From the NCBI GenBank assembly GCA_028281665.1, contig JANQJK010000006.1:110228-174227 (forward strand): DNA of 64,000 bases, read 5' to 3'. Source of the stretch: Hyphococcus sp. (GTDB lineage Bacteria; Pseudomonadota; Alphaproteobacteria; Caulobacterales; Parvularculaceae). A program made the translations under genes and the position numbers. Positions within the stretch are counted from its first letter, which is position 1, and every line of letters starts with the position of its first letter. A model generated the notes under the pieces. The model saw only the letters and a list, made by a program, of their open reading frames with translations, was not told the DNA's origin and did not search any database. This document shows positions 1 to 8,089 of this stretch, in pieces.

Positions 1-1
1 G

Positions 2-1435
2 GGGCGCATCGTGCGTCGCATCGCAGTCGGCGACGCCGATATGAACGTTGCGGAAAACACTGCCATGCGCCTCTACATGCCCAGACGCATCAACGCCCCA
101 ACAACGTCGGCGGCGCAGCTCCTCGGCCGGGGTTCGAACAGCCAGCTCGCCGGCAAAGTCGTCCTGATCGGCCGCGACGGCGAGATCGGCGAGCTTGCGG
201 CGACCGCGCGGGGACGCCTCGCGCCGGCCACGGTGCACGCCCTCGCCGCGGCCCAGATCGCAAGCGGCGCCGCAGCGACGCGCCCGCGCTGGGCCGGCTA
301 TATCGAGGCGCTCGGCGTCATGATCCTCGGCGCGGCGGCGATCATGACGGCGCAACGGCTGCAATTCTGGCAGGCCGTAGGCTTTGCCGCTGCAATCAGC
401 GCGGTCCTGACGGTCGGCGCGTTCTTTATTTTCGCAGGCTCAAAAGTCCTCCTCGATCCGCTGGCGCCGTCGCTGGCGCTCTTTGTCGGCGCGTTGTCGG
501 TCGCCGGCGGACGATCCATCGGCGGCGCGCTGCGCGATGACTCCGTGCGCGGATCATTTCACGACACGCTTCCCGAACCGGTCATGAAACGCCTGCGCGA
601 AGGGGAAGGGGGAGAAATCCTTTCGGGAACCCGGCGCGACATCACCGTCCTCGCCTGCGAATTGCGCATCGCCGATGAAGACCTCGAAATGTTGCAGGAT
701 CACCCGGACGACGTAACGAAAATACTCGCGGCGGCGTCCATCGACCTGCGCGAAACCATTATCGATGCGGGCGGCGCAGCCGATCAGGCCGATGGCGGGC
801 GCGCTTTCGCCTATTTCAATGCGCCGGGCGATCTCGCGGACCATATACAGGCAGGCTGCGCCACGGCCCTGCGCCTCATCGAAAGCATGGACAAAATCAA
901 CACGGACCTCGAAACGTCGAGCCGCACCCGCGGCGTGCAGGTCCATCTCGCGATCGGCGTCGCGACGGGCCTGTGTTTCGCCGGTCCGATGGGCCATGGC
1001 CGCAACAACCGCTATTCCGCGTTCGGTCCCGCCGTCGACCACGCAGCCTTCCTGCGCAGCCTGTCGGCCTATTATGGCCCGGCCATGATCTGCGACGAGG
1101 CGGTCTACAAGGAAACCCATCACCAGTTCGCCTATCTCGAACTCGACAAGATCAAAACCCGCGACGCGGCGCGCCCGTTCAGCGTCTACGCCCTCATCGG
1201 CAACCCGTTCATCAAATCGTCAAAAGGGTTCCGCGACCTCGATGATTCTCATCGCGCGCTGCTCGCGGCGTATCGGGGCGGCAATATCAGCGAAGCCCAG
1301 GAGATTCTGGCGCGTATCAAAAAGTCGCCGGGCGCCAAGATCGCCCTGTTCGATATTTACGAGGAACGCCTCAATGCATTTGCCGCCAACGGCATGCCGG
1401 AGGATTGGGACGGGGTGACGATAGCCGGCGCCTGA
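2..1435 (+). CDS. CHASE2-domain protein with class III adenylate/guanylate cyclase-like domain, 5' end cut by window
   Basis: The frame is open from the first bases of the window, so the gene starts upstream. The visible N-terminal part looks like the end of a periplasmic CHASE2 sensor domain (SAAQLL...KVVLIG pattern, then an Ala-rich helix). It is followed by about three membrane helices and a cytoplasmic class III cyclase-like domain from roughly residue 205 (counted from base 11). Family proteins sense an external signal and make cAMP or cGMP. Here the usual metal-binding Asp in the F-x-D-I position reads ACELR, the second (GD) reads DGGRA, and the VN-x-A-x-R motif reads VDHAAF. Catalysis is therefore doubtful, and the protein may be a non-catalytic signal receptor. 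Fold assignment is fairly secure; activity is inferred to be lost. Confidence 0.8.
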   Translation, partial: GRIVRRIAVGDADMNVAENTAMRLYMPRRINAPTTSAAQLLGRGSNSQLAGKVVLIGRDGEIGELAATARGRLAPATVHALAAAQIASGAAATRPRWAGYIEALGVMILGAAAIMTAQRLQFWQAVGFAAAISAVLTVGAFFIFAGSKVLLDPLAPSLALFVGALSVAGGRSIGGALRDDSVRGSFHDTLPEPVMKRLREGEGGEILSGTRRDITVLACELRIADEDLEMLQDHPDDVTKILAAASIDLRETIIDAGGAADQADGGRAFAYFNAPGDLADHIQAGCATALRLIESMDKINTDLETSSRTRGVQVHLAIGVATGLCFAGPMGHGRNNRYSAFGPAVDHAAFLRSLSAYYGPAMICDEAVYKETHHQFAYLELDKIKTRDAARPFSVYALIGNPFIKSSKGFRDLDDSHRALLAAYRGGNISEAQEILARIKKSPGAKIALFDIYEERLNAFAANGMPEDWDGVTIAGA

Positions 1436-1462
1436 GGCGTCGCTGTCCCGGCGCAGTGCGCG

Positions 1463-1867
1463 CTAGGACGGATCGCGCGCGTCGCCGAACACAAAGAACT
1501 TTGCGGTAAGAAAGTTGACGCCCATGCCGGCAACGGATCCTACGGCGATTGCGGCGATCGGATGGGACGCGAAAAACGGATACGCCGTTACAAGCAATGC
1601 GTAGACGCCGTAATTGACGGCGCCGCCGGCCGTCTGCAACAGCAGAAAGCGCCCCCATTCCTGCACCGGCGAACGATCGCTCGCCTTAAAGGTAAACTTG
1701 CGATTGAGGATCCAGTTGCTGCTCGCCGCCGCGAGATACGAGACCAAGCGCGACAGATAGAGGTTCTGCAAAAAGAGATTGGCGCCCGTGAAAACGGCCG
1801 CATCGATGATAAAACCGAGCGTGCCGATGCCGCCGAATGAGATGAGTTGCCGCGCAAGATTCAACAT
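1463..1867 (-). CDS. GtrA family membrane protein
   Basis: A 134-residue protein with four predicted membrane helices. The opening LISFGGIGTLGFIID and the SNWILNRKFTF segment are typical of GtrA-like proteins. This family is thought to help move lipid-linked sugars across the inner membrane for glycosylation of surface polymers (established for the phage GtrA flippase, inferred here). It converges with the cyclase-like gene with a 27 bp gap and lies downstream of the MFS gene on the same strand. No glycosyltransferase partner lies directly beside it, so its substrate is unknown. Confidence 0.85.
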   Translation of the reverse strand: MLNLARQLISFGGIGTLGFIIDAAVFTGANLFLQNLYLSRLVSYLAAASSNWILNRKFTFKASDRSPVQEWGRFLLLQTAGGAVNYGVYALLVTAYPFFASHPIAAIAVGSVAGMGVNFLTAKFFVFGDARDPS

Positions 1868-1919
1868 GGGCTCGCCGATAGTCGCACTGGCGCCATTATA
1901 GGCCGCCGCCCCTTACCAA

Positions 1920-3119
1920 TTACTCAAAAAGCCGCCCGCCCCGCCAGACCCGCGCGGCAATGAGCGCCAGGACCGCCGCTGCGGCGCCCATGACGGCCAT
2001 CATCAGATAGGCCGCCGCCGGCCCCATATCGCGCCAGACGAAGCCCGCGATGACCGTGGCGAGGCCGGTGACCGCGCCAACGCCGGTCGCGGACATTAAC
2101 GTCATCGCCGTATTCACGAGCCGAACAGGAACGGCCCGGTCGACAAACTCAATCGAGCCGAGATAGGCCGCCGCGAATGTGAGAGCGTGCGTGATCTGCA
2201 CAAGGAATAACATCGCCAGCGGCGGCTCCGCCGCGGTCAGCGTCCAGCGCAGCGCCGCCGCGCCGCCGCCCAGGGCGAGCAGGACAGCGGGCGACCGCCG
2301 GCGCACGACCCGGCGCGCCGCCACGAGGATAAAAATCTCAGCGACCACCCCGGTCGCCCAGAGCGCGCCGATGACGATTTCAGAATATCCGATCGCAGAC
2401 CATCGCAGATAGGAAAAGGCGTAATAGACGGCGTGCGCCCCCTGGGTAAGGCCCGCCGCAAAGAGCACCAGAAGAAACACCGGCGCCCGCAACAGCTTCG
2501 GCGCCTCGCGAAACGAAACGGGTTTTGCGCCGCCGCGGCCGCCGGCCTGGGCGGGCAACAGAAAGGACATGACGAAAGCAAAGAGCGCCGCCGCAGCCAT
2601 TGCCGGCGCAGCGGCGGCGATGCCGAAGCGGCCGAGCGCGGCGCCGCCAGCAAGAGTGGTCGCCAAAAACGCAAAGGAGCCGACGGCGCGAATGCGCCCA
2701 TATTGCAGGTATCCGTTGCGGTCAGCGCGCAGGACCGCGGTATCGGTAAGGGGCACCAGCATGCCAAACGCCCACAGCACGAGAAATGCGGATACGGCGA
2801 TTAACGCCTTGTCAGGCGAAACAACAAGCCCGGCGGCGCCAACCGCGAACACGCCGGAAACGATGCTCAGCGCACGGCGTTCATCGTCCTGATGATCGGC
2901 CCAGAATGCAATGAAAGGCCCTACCGCAAGGCGCGCGATGAGGGCGGCCCCGGTCAACACGCCGATCTCCGGCGCGGTAAATCCGTTCAAAGACAGCCAG
3001 CCGGCAAAGAAGGGAAGCTGCACGCCGAGCAGGACGAACTGGCCGCTGTAGAAAAGCGCATAGAAGGGCCCGGCAAGGCGCTTTGGCGAACTGGCGGGCG
3101 TCAGGCGGCCGAAATCCAT
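1920..3119 (-). CDS. MFS transporter, 3-phenylpropionate/nucleoside-permease-like
   Basis: A 399-residue protein with about twelve hydrophobic segments. The start (FYALFYSGQFVLLGVQLPFFAGWL) and the segment GFTAPEIGVLTGAALIARLAVGPFIAFWAD match the MFS_1-like/HcaT group of major facilitator carriers. Length is normal for the superfamily. It sits on the same strand as the downstream GtrA gene (about 50 bp gap) and is followed upstream by a lipoprotein gene. The substrate cannot be read from sequence; the HcaT-like N-terminus suggests a small organic acid, but this is weak. Confidence 0.8.
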   Translation of the reverse strand: MDFGRLTPASSPKRLAGPFYALFYSGQFVLLGVQLPFFAGWLSLNGFTAPEIGVLTGAALIARLAVGPFIAFWADHQDDERRALSIVSGVFAVGAAGLVVSPDKALIAVSAFLVLWAFGMLVPLTDTAVLRADRNGYLQYGRIRAVGSFAFLATTLAGGAALGRFGIAAAAPAMAAAALFAFVMSFLLPAQAGGRGGAKPVSFREAPKLLRAPVFLLVLFAAGLTQGAHAVYYAFSYLRWSAIGYSEIVIGALWATGVVAEIFILVAARRVVRRRSPAVLLALGGGAAALRWTLTAAEPPLAMLFLVQITHALTFAAAYLGSIEFVDRAVPVRLVNTAMTLMSATGVGAVTGLATVIAGFVWRDMGPAAAYLMMAVMGAAAAVLALIAARVWRGGRLFE

Positions 3120-3170
3120 GGCGCGCGGTGTATACGAAATTGCAGTGAGCCGACAGATGCGTCTGGCCGG

Positions 3171-3809
3171 CTAGAGTTCCGAGGCTGCCCCCGCGACGAT
3201 GCGACTGGGCGCCGCGAATGTCGCCGAACGGTCTTTCGCCCGCCGTTTGGCAAGGTCGTCCGCGGCGGCGCCGAGCGCGCGCACCATGTCGTTGAAACGA
3301 CCGCGCATGTGATCGACCTCGTCGTCGTCAACCGGCTCACCCGCATCTTCCAGACTTCTCGCCGCGGCGGCATAGATGTCTCGATGGTCCCGCAGGGTCC
3401 GGATACACTCCTCAACGATGGCAACGTCCCTCAGCGATACCCGCGGCGCTGAAACGGCATTGACGGCGATTGCATGGAAGCGCGCTGCGTCGGCAAGCTT
3501 CCGGTCCGCGTCGGCCAAGAGGGCCGGGAAGCGGCCCGTCTGAGGCAGAAGGTCTACATAGGAGTCAACCGCGTCTGTCTTGGTGAACCTTTCTCCGTCG
3601 CCGCCGGTGATCCAGGCGAGAACCGGCGCCGGCTCGGGCTTTCTCCATTTGGTTGTTTCGACGTCGCGCGCCGCCTCGGCCAGGAGATCGCGCTCCGCCA
3701 CCGGGGCTTTAAAGGTCTGAGGCGTTTGTCCGCCGCCTACGGCGCAACCGCCGATAAGAAGAAAGATCGCCGCGCAGAACGCGCGCGCTGCTGGTTGACC
3801 GCCCTTCAC
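3171..3809 (-). CDS. putative lipoprotein, unknown function
   Basis: The open frame could begin at 3869, but a GTG at 3809 is preferred. It is preceded by a purine-rich GGGAG/AGGGG stretch and gives a compact signal sequence (VKGGQPAARAFCAAIFLLIGGC) ending in a lipobox LIGGC, so the protein is likely lipid-anchored after cleavage. The mature part is about 190 residues, mostly helical and charged, with two cysteines-free helices near the C-terminus. I do not recognise a family. It starts 86 bp from the divergent proline iminopeptidase gene, so the two promoters probably share this gap. Confidence 0.6.
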   Translation of the reverse strand: MKGGQPAARAFCAAIFLLIGGCAVGGGQTPQTFKAPVAERDLLAEAARDVETTKWRKPEPAPVLAWITGGDGERFTKTDAVDSYVDLLPQTGRFPALLADADRKLADAARFHAIAVNAVSAPRVSLRDVAIVEECIRTLRDHRDIYAAAARSLEDAGEPVDDDEVDHMRGRFNDMVRALGAAADDLAKRRAKDRSATFAAPSRIVAGAASEL

Positions 3810-3895
3810 CAGACCCCTACTCCCACCAATACCGAAACGCCCACATTCACCCTTTCTGTTTATTAACAAACATCCTCGGAAAAGTCAGCTGCGAA

Positions 3896-4852
3896 ATGAC
3901 GGAACGCATCAAATTATTTCCGCCTGTTGAGCCGTTCGAGACCGGCATGCTTCGGGTATCGGACATTCATGAAGTTTATTATGAGGTTTCCGGTGCAATT
4001 AACGGCAAACCCGTCGTAGTCTGTCACGGCGGGCCCGGCGGCGGGTCTACGCCGTCAATGCGGCGATACTTTGACCCCGAGCGCTACAAGATCATCGTGT
4101 TCGACCAGCGCGGCTGCGGCCGGTCTACGCCCCATGCCAGCCTCGAAGACAATACGACCTGGACGCTGATCTCCGACATGGAACTCTTGCGCGAGCGCCT
4201 TGGCGTTGAACGCTGGCAGGTGTTCGGCGGCTCGTGGGGGTCGACCCTGGCGCTCGCCTATGCGCAAAGCCACCCCGACCGCGTCAGCGAACTTGTTTTG
4301 CGCGGCGTATTCACGCTGCGCCGGTCGGAGCTTTTATGGTTCTATCAGGAAGGCGCCAGCGCCATTTATCCGGACGCCTGGGAAGGGTTCCTGAAACCCA
4401 TACCGGAGAGCGAGCGCGGCGACCTGATGGCGGCGTATTACAAGCGCCTCACCGGCGACGACGAGAAAGCGCAACTGGAAGCGGCGAAAGCCTGGAGCGT
4501 CTGGGAGGGCGGCACGGTCAGTCTCATGCCGTCAGCGGAGCGCATGTTGAATTTTTCATCGGACGCCTTCGCCATCGCGTTTGCGCGGATCGAATGCCAC
4601 TACTTCGTCAATGGCGGCTTTTTCGAACGCGACGATCAGATCATCGCCAATATTGACCGTATACGGCATATACCGGCGACAATTGTTCAGGGCCGGTATG
4701 ACGTCGTGACGCCCATGGTCACCGCCTGGGAATTGCACAAAGCGTGGCCGGAAGCGGATTTCGATCTGGTGCTGGACGCCGGGCACGCGGCGAGCGAGCC
4801 CGGCATTGTCGACAGTCTGGTGCGCGCGACGAACAAATACGCGGCGCTTTAA
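3896..4852 (+). CDS. pip: proline iminopeptidase
   Basis: A 318-residue alpha/beta-hydrolase (peptidase family S33) that removes N-terminal proline from peptides in the cytoplasm. The oxyanion region HGGPGGGSTP, the FDQRGCGRSTPH segment, the nucleophile elbow GGSWGST (Ser in GxSxG), and the C-terminal DAGHAASEPG with the catalytic His are all present, as in bacterial PIPs. Length matches the family. The start ATG gives the usual short N-terminus before LFPPVEPFETG. It converges on the SNF-type symporter gene and the two stop codons share two bases, so no separate terminator can lie between them. Confidence 0.95.
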   Translation: MTERIKLFPPVEPFETGMLRVSDIHEVYYEVSGAINGKPVVVCHGGPGGGSTPSMRRYFDPERYKIIVFDQRGCGRSTPHASLEDNTTWTLISDMELLRERLGVERWQVFGGSWGSTLALAYAQSHPDRVSELVLRGVFTLRRSELLWFYQEGASAIYPDAWEGFLKPIPESERGDLMAAYYKRLTGDDEKAQLEAAKAWSVWEGGTVSLMPSAERMLNFSSDAFAIAFARIECHYFVNGGFFERDDQIIANIDRIRHIPATIVQGRYDVVTPMVTAWELHKAWPEADFDLVLDAGHAASEPGIVDSLVRATNKYAAL

Positions 4853-6363
4853 CCCCCGCTGTTGAGCGCCGGCAGAATGAACGGCGCCCAGATGGTCGAA
4901 TAGACGAGCACAAGACCGATGCCGAAGGGGCAAACCCATCGGATCAGGAACCGCCAGCGTTTGAACCACGCTTCCGATTTGAACCCGATCGCTTCGCGCG
5001 CCGTCGACGTGGTGACGATCCAGCCGGCGAAGATCGCCGCAACGAAGCCGGAGAGCGGCAGGATGATGTCTGTCGTCGCGGACAGAAAATCGAGAAGCAC
5101 CATGCCTTCGAAGATCGGAATATTGCCGGCCGGCTGCCAGGTATTCCAGAAATTCGATTGATCCTCGCCATTGGGGCCGACTGCCGGCACCTGGCTCAGC
5201 GCGTTAAGAACGCCGATAGCAAAGATCACGATGCCGATGACGCCGGCGGATTTCCACCGGTTGTCGCCCTTCGACTGTTCGTCGACCCATTTTGTCGATG
5301 TTTCGAGAAGGGCGATGGACGAGGTGATCGCCGCGAAGAAGGCGAGCAGGAAGAACAGGACGCCAAAAACGCCGCCGCCGGGCATGCCGTGAAAGGCGAG
5401 CGGCAGGGTCTGGAACATCAGCGTCGGTCCCGCGCCGGCTGCAAGCCCCATGGCGAAAACGATCGGGAAAATCGCAAGACCGGCGATAATGCCGACGCCG
5501 GTGTCGGCGATGGCGATGAGGCGCGACGACCGCGGCAGATCCTGATCGGACCGCATATAGGCGCCATATGTCGCCATCAGCGCCGAGCCGAGCCCGATGG
5601 AGAAGAAGGCTTGCCCGAGTGCGGCGGAGATCACCGACCCGCCATCGGTGAAACCGCGCATGAAGTCTTCCGGACGCACGCCAAGGAGAAAATCGACGCC
5701 GCGGGGCGCATCGCCTTCGATCAGGGCGAACGCCAGGAGGATCAAGAGCAGGATAAAGAACGCCGGCATCAGGATCGTCACCGCCGTTTCGATCCCGCCC
5801 TGAACGCCCCGGGCGACAATCGCGACGGTCAACACCATAAACAGCGCGTGATAGATGATCATGCGGGTCGGGTCGCTCAAAAGTTCGACGAGTTTCGCGC
5901 GAACCTGCTCATCGGTCTGACCGGCGAAGGCGCCCGCCGTCAGGCCGCCCAAGCCGTCGCGCGCCGCAGCAGCGATAAGATCGCCGCCGATCATCACCAC
6001 ATAGGCGAGCACCCATCCGGCGATGACCGAATAGAAGGTAAGGATGATGAAGGCGCCGATCATGCCGAGCCAGGACTGAATCGCCCAGAACGGCGAGCGC
6101 CCCTCGGCTTTTGCAATCTTGACCACGCTGCCGACCGCCGACATGCCGCCGCGCCGCCCGATAAACAATTCGGCCACAAGGACCGGCAGGCCGATCAATA
6201 CAACGCAGATGACGTAGAAGAGGACAAACGCCCCGCCGCCGCTCTCACCGGCCACATAGGGGAACCGCCAGAGGTTGCCGAGCCCCACCGCGGAACCGAT
6301 CGCCGCCAGGATGAAAGCCGCCTTCGACGACCAGGTTACGCCCTCGCCCGCTGTACCCTGCAT
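4849..6363 (-). CDS. sodium-dependent transporter of the SNF/NSS family
   Basis: A 504-residue polytopic protein of the neurotransmitter:sodium symporter family. The first helix reads AIGSAVGLGNLWRFPYVAGESGGGAF, the hallmark sodium and substrate site of LeuT-like carriers, followed by about eleven more helices. Bacterial members usually import amino acids with sodium; the exact substrate is unknown. The ATG start at 6363 places the conserved helix close to the N-terminus, as usual. It faces the Hpt gene divergently across a 168 bp AT-richer gap and overlaps the end of pip by four bases. Confidence 0.93.
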   Translation of the reverse strand: MQGTAGEGVTWSSKAAFILAAIGSAVGLGNLWRFPYVAGESGGGAFVLFYVICVVLIGLPVLVAELFIGRRGGMSAVGSVVKIAKAEGRSPFWAIQSWLGMIGAFIILTFYSVIAGWVLAYVVMIGGDLIAAAARDGLGGLTAGAFAGQTDEQVRAKLVELLSDPTRMIIYHALFMVLTVAIVARGVQGGIETAVTILMPAFFILLLILLAFALIEGDAPRGVDFLLGVRPEDFMRGFTDGGSVISAALGQAFFSIGLGSALMATYGAYMRSDQDLPRSSRLIAIADTGVGIIAGLAIFPIVFAMGLAAGAGPTLMFQTLPLAFHGMPGGGVFGVLFFLLAFFAAITSSIALLETSTKWVDEQSKGDNRWKSAGVIGIVIFAIGVLNALSQVPAVGPNGEDQSNFWNTWQPAGNIPIFEGMVLLDFLSATTDIILPLSGFVAAIFAGWIVTTSTAREAIGFKSEAWFKRWRFLIRWVCPFGIGLVLVYSTIWAPFILPALNSGG

Positions 6364-6531
6364 TTGCTATCCCCTTGTTATCTGCGAAAAATTTCGCTGT
6401 TTGTGCCACGCCGGACCATTTTAGACAAATTTTTACGATTGTTAGCAAATATTGCTCAACGGAGCCGTGATCAAAGCCGCCGGCGCAGCGAAATTCGCTG
6501 GCGGAAGTAGATTGCGGAGGGGAGCGAGAGA

Positions 6532-6903
6532 GTGAACGAGCCTGTGAACGCCGATGGCGATCATATCGAGACCGATCAGCTCAACGGGCTGATCGCGGCC
6601 GCCGGCGTCGATGGCGCGCGCGAAATCCTCAATGCGTTCTGGCAATCGACCGAGGAGTTGCTCGACGTCCTGTCGAAACAGGTGAATGCCGGCGACCTCG
6701 AACTCGCATCGAAAACCGCCCACGCGATCAAGGGCATGGCGGCGAATGTGGGCGCGGCCCGACTTTCATCCACGGCCTCCGATCTCGAAGTTGCGTGCAA
6801 AAACCATAGCCGCGATGCAGCACCGAAACTGATGGGAAACGCCCACTCCGACTTCGAAGCCGCGCGGGGCGAGTTGCTTGAGCATTTACGTAAGGCGTCA
6901 TAA
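6532..6903 (+). CDS. Hpt (histidine phosphotransfer) domain protein
   Basis: A 123-residue single-domain protein starting at GTG, with a good AGGGGAG ribosome site just upstream. The motif KTAHAIKGMAANVGA (residues about 62-76) carries the phosphorylatable His, with the surrounding four-helix-bundle pattern of Hpt domains. Such proteins pass phosphoryl groups between hybrid kinases and response regulators. No kinase or regulator lies next to it, so it is an orphan phosphorelay component. Its partner cannot be deduced here. Confidence 0.88.
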   Translation: MNEPVNADGDHIETDQLNGLIAAAGVDGAREILNAFWQSTEELLDVLSKQVNAGDLELASKTAHAIKGMAANVGAARLSSTASDLEVACKNHSRDAAPKLMGNAHSDFEAARGELLEHLRKAS

Positions 6904-6936
6904 GGCGAGCGCTGGGCGGAAATCGCCGGTCGCGCT

Positions 6937-8085
6937 CTAGAGAAAATCGCCGCGTTTCAAGACATCCTGATCGCGATAGACATATGCGCTCATCACCAGG
7001 CCAAAGCCGGCCATGATCGTCATCATCACTGTGCCGCCATACGAAACCAGCGGAAGCGGCACGCCGACAACCGGGGCGAGGCCCATTACCATCCCTGTGT
7101 TGATCAATACATAGAGCGCAAAGGTCGCAACGACGCCGACAACGGTGAGCCGCGCGAAATGCGACTTCGCCCGCGTCGCGATCGACAGGCCCGTCAGAAT
7201 AACGGCGAGATAAAGCATCAGGAGACCGACGGACCCGACGAAGCCGAATTCCTCGCCGAAGATGGTGAAGATGAAGTCCGTGTGCATCTCGGGCAGAAAC
7301 TGAAGCTGGCTCTGGGTGCCCTGCATAAACCCTTTGCCATCGAGGCCGCCGGACCCGAGCGCAATCTTCGACTGAAGCAAATGATATCCCTGCCCCGACG
7401 GATCGAGATCGGGATTGAGAAAGGTCGTAATGCGCCGGATCTGATACTCCTTCAGAATGTCGAACCGGTAGGCGGCGTAGCCCGCGCCGACGGCGCCGAG
7501 CACGCCCAGGAAACCGATCCGCCAACTCAGTCCCGCGACGAAAACGATAATCACGCCCGTGGCGCCAAGCAGCAGCGCGGTGCCGAGATCGGGCTGAATG
7601 AACACGAGGGCGACGGGGGCGCCGATCATCAGCGCCGGCGGAATGAGATAGAGAAGGTGGGAGACCTGCTCGGCGCGAAGCCCGTGATAATAGCGCGCAA
7701 GCCCCATGACGAGGCCGATCTTCATGGCCTCGGACGGCTGAAACTGTAAGCCCCCAAGCTCGATCCAGCGGCGCGCGCCCATATTGACCTCGCCGATGAA
7801 GGGCACCGCGAGAAGCGCGGCCAGCGCTGCAAAATAGATCGGATAAGCAAGCGCCATCCAATAGCGGATCGCGATGAGCCCCATGCCGAGCAGCAGGCAT
7901 GCTGCGAACCCGTAACGGATTGCGTGTTTCAGCGCCCATGGACGCCAGTGACCTTCGGCGACGGAGTAGAGCGTAATCACCCCGGCGAGGGCAATCAGTG
8001 TAAGGAGGATCAGCAGCGGCCAATGGGTTTTTGCAAGACGCGCGCGGATCCCGCGATGCGGCCCCGGCAGGATCAGCGACGCCAC
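6937..8085 (-). CDS. rodA: rod-shape peptidoglycan glycosyltransferase RodA
   Basis: SEDS-family polymerase of 382 residues with ten membrane helices, which polymerises lipid II glycan strands in the elongasome together with PBP2. The conserved blocks RWIELGGLQFQPSEAMKI, FIQPDLGTALLL, EMHTDFIFTIFGEEFGFVG and PLPLVSYGGT are present. The frame is open to 8295, but that part overlaps mrdA. A GTG at 8085 lies four bases after the mrdA stop and has GGGAGG upstream, so it is chosen as the start. It is the last gene of the mreB-mreC-mreD-mrdA-rodA operon. Confidence 0.95.
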   Translation of the reverse strand: MASLILPGPHRGIRARLAKTHWPLLILLTLIALAGVITLYSVAEGHWRPWALKHAIRYGFAACLLLGMGLIAIRYWMALAYPIYFAALAALLAVPFIGEVNMGARRWIELGGLQFQPSEAMKIGLVMGLARYYHGLRAEQVSHLLYLIPPALMIGAPVALVFIQPDLGTALLLGATGVIIVFVAGLSWRIGFLGVLGAVGAGYAAYRFDILKEYQIRRITTFLNPDLDPSGQGYHLLQSKIALGSGGLDGKGFMQGTQSQLQFLPEMHTDFIFTIFGEEFGFVGSVGLLMLYLAVILTGLSIATRAKSHFARLTVVGVVATFALYVLINTGMVMGLAPVVGVPLPLVSYGGTVMMTIMAGFGLVMSAYVYRDQDVLKRGDFL

Positions 8086-8089
8086 GGGC

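Noticed and set aside
4744..6510. 588-codon plus-strand open frame
   Set aside because: It is antisense to the clear SNF-family symporter, is Arg/Asp/Gly-rich without recognisable domains, and is expected from the strong GC bias of codon third positions.
6728..8023. 431-codon minus-strand open frame
   Set aside because: It is the same DNA as rodA in another frame, Arg-rich, and lacks any family similarity.
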